Part shown: positions 5,766-6,487 of the stretch, in pieces
Position numbering within the stretch: the first letter of the stretch is position 1
How the letters are laid out: every line of letters starts with the position of its first letter
From: Natrialbaceae archaeon
GTDB taxonomy: Archaea > Halobacteriota > Halobacteria > Halobacteriales > Natrialbaceae
Length of the DNA: 6,487 bases
Direction: 5' to 3'
Assembly: GCA_003552885.1 (NCBI GenBank)
Contig: PUPA01000093.1
Coordinates: forward strand, 1-6,487
Translations under genes and position numbers: made by a program
The notes under the pieces: generated by a model
Seen by the model: only the letters and a program-made list of their open reading frames with translations
The model's database searches: none
Told to the model about the DNA's origin: nothing

Positions 5766-6269
5766 TCACGAGGTTCCCCCTTCGACGATCAACAACCGGT
5801 TGTTCGTCTCCTCGTCCTCCCAGTTGGAATCTGCGGGTGGTTGAACGGAGAACTCGATCTCTCCGGTCGTCGCATCAGGTGGGAGCTCCAACCCGGCGTC
5901 ACCGAAATCCAGCTCCACCTCGTTGTCTTCACACTCTGGGCAGTCCCCCGTTTCCTGGGTTATCGCACCGTCCATCCGTGCATTGGCACCCGGCTCTGCA
6001 ATCACGACTGCACCGGTGACTTCGTTCGCGTCGTCGTCGACGACGAAGACACTGACCTCGTCGTCGCCCGGATCGATCGCCGCTTGCTCGAACTCAACGT
6101 CAACCTCGGTTCCCGTCTCGAACGTATCGATCCCGCCGAGGATCTGGAGCATGATCCCCAGCGACACGACGCCGACGATCAGCGCGATCACGAGCCTGAT
6201 CGGCAGCCCCTCGATCGCGCGGTCGTCGTCGGCGAACGATCGTCCCCGAGTCGGCGGTTTCGAACTCAT
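5766..6269 (-). CDS. pilin-like / single-helix surface-anchored protein
   Basis: A 167-residue acidic protein with a polar cytoplasmic N-terminus (residues 1-20, RGRSFADDDRAIE). One long hydrophobic helix follows (about 22-46, beginning GLPIRLVIALIVGVVSLGIM), then an outward acidic beta-rich domain. This layout is shared by haloarchaeal pilin-like and archaellin-like proteins. The segment VSVFVVDDDANEVTGAVVIA (72-91) looks like a carboxypeptidase-regulatory/Ig-type strand pair. A C-x-x-C pair (Cys110, Cys113 in CPEC) lies in the outer domain and could form a disulfide or bind metal. A prepilin-peptidase site could be Gly21, but the usual Glu at +5 and the Q/A-rich core are missing, so true pilin assembly is uncertain. 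Start: the ATG at 6269 has a TATA-like element 26-31 nt upstream. It is divergent from the HerA-like ATPase gene over 75 bp and is followed 118 bp later by the surface protein. I know similar haloarchaeal proteins only as uncharacterised. Confidence 0.8.
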   Translation of the reverse strand: MSSKPPTRGRSFADDDRAIEGLPIRLVIALIVGVVSLGIMLQILGGIDTFETGTEVDVEFEQAAIDPGDDEVSVFVVDDDANEVTGAVVIAEPGANARMDGAITQETGDCPECEDNEVELDFGDAGLELPPDATTGEIEFSVQPPADSNWEDEETNNRLLIVEGGTS

Positions 6270-6294
6270 ACCGCCGCTGGCCGCTCTATCCCAC

Positions 6295-6300
6295 TTAAAC
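6295..6300 (-). promoter_or_regulatory. TATA-like element of the pilin-like gene
   Basis: The minus strand reads GTTTAAG, with the core 26-31 nt upstream of the ATG at 6269. This fits a leaderless transcript. The near-symmetric CTTAAAC could also contribute to the opposite promoter, although its distance to the plus-strand ATG at 6345 (about 45-50 nt) would imply a short leader. Confidence 0.5.
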
Positions 6301-6344
6301 TCTCACACCGGAGTTCAAGTACGGTGGCGGGACGAGACCGGCTC

Positions 6345-6487
6345 ATGAGTTTCGTCATCGGACGCGGCTCGGACGCCGAACCGGTCCAGGTCGGCCACCT
6401 CGGACGGTATCGCGCGCTCGACGGCAGCGAGGGAGCCCCGCTGTACCTCGATCTCGACGGGCCCCACGCGGTGTCGGTGGTCGGCAA
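6345..6487 (+). CDS. HerA/DUF87-like ATP-binding protein, N-terminal fragment (cut by window edge)
   Basis: The plus-strand ATG at 6345 opens a frame to the window end: MSFVIGRGSDAEPVQVG, then HLGRYRALDGSEGAPLYLDL, then DGPHAVSVVG and a final partial codon (K or N). The opening is a HAS-barrel-like N-terminal strand region as found in HerA-type hexameric translocases. The phrase 'D-G-P-H-x-x-x-V-V-G' is how these proteins run into their Walker A loop (usually G-K-R-G-S-G-K-S/T), which would start exactly at the missing bases. Such ATPases pump DNA or drive nuclease complexes; others of the DUF87 group serve secretion or defence. Which type this is cannot be told from 47 residues. No clear TATA box at -27; an imperfect TTCAAGTA lies at 6314-6321. 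The gene shares a 75-bp divergent region with the pilin-like gene. Confidence 0.68.
   Translation, partial: MSFVIGRGSDAEPVQVGHLGRYRALDGSEGAPLYLDLDGPHAVSVVG

Noticed and set aside
1..6487. tRNA, rRNA, CRISPR array, insertion sequence or long DNA repeat
   Set aside because: No regularly spaced repeats, transposase motifs, terminal inverted repeats or tRNA-like CCA/T-loop patterns were seen; gaps between genes are all under 130 bp.

Overview
The window looks like chromosomal DNA from a halophilic archaeon. It is GC-rich with strong G/C preference at third codon positions, and the encoded proteins are very acidic (the surface protein and pilin-like protein are full of D and E). Most starts have an AT-rich TATA-like element about 25-32 nt upstream and no Shine-Dalgarno sequence, which is the signature of leaderless haloarchaeal transcripts. 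The named haloarchaeal families below rest on recognised motifs, not on a search.

Left part (1-3005, all minus strand): the 5' end of a DUF1028 Ntn-hydrolase-like gene leaves the window at base 1. Next come a short two-helix YgaP-like (DUF2892) membrane protein, a complete stand-alone nitric oxide synthase oxygenase, and a complete class III PLP aminotransferase. The NOS keeps the heme cysteine, the substrate-arginine glutamate and the C-terminal pterin-side tryptophans but has no reductase domain. The aminotransferase lies 82 bp upstream of NOS in the same direction. Each of these genes appears to have its own TATA element, so they may be read both separately and in tandem.

Middle (3006-3322): a 99-bp divergent promoter region separates the aminotransferase from a 67-residue two-helix membrane protein on the plus strand, which then converges on the next gene with only 14 bp between the two stops.

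Right part (3323-6487): a 774-residue secreted, membrane-anchored surface protein (signal peptide, six GLUG-type repeats, an Ig-like domain, three CARDB-like domains, an acidic stalk and a C-terminal anchor helix); a 167-residue pilin-like or surface-anchored protein with one N-terminal membrane helix; and, divergent from it, the beginning of a HerA/DUF87-type ATPase that is cut by the window edge just at its P-loop. The first 325 or so codons of the surface gene are clearly lower in GC than the rest, suggesting a mosaic origin.

Functional picture: the left half is small-molecule metabolism (NO/citrulline from arginine, amino-group transfer); the right half is cell envelope plus an ATPase. 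No mobile element, tRNA, rRNA or CRISPR was seen. The most interesting points are the NOS with its mixed active-site residues and adjacent aminotransferase, the HerA-like/pilin-like divergent pair, and the composition break in the surface protein gene.
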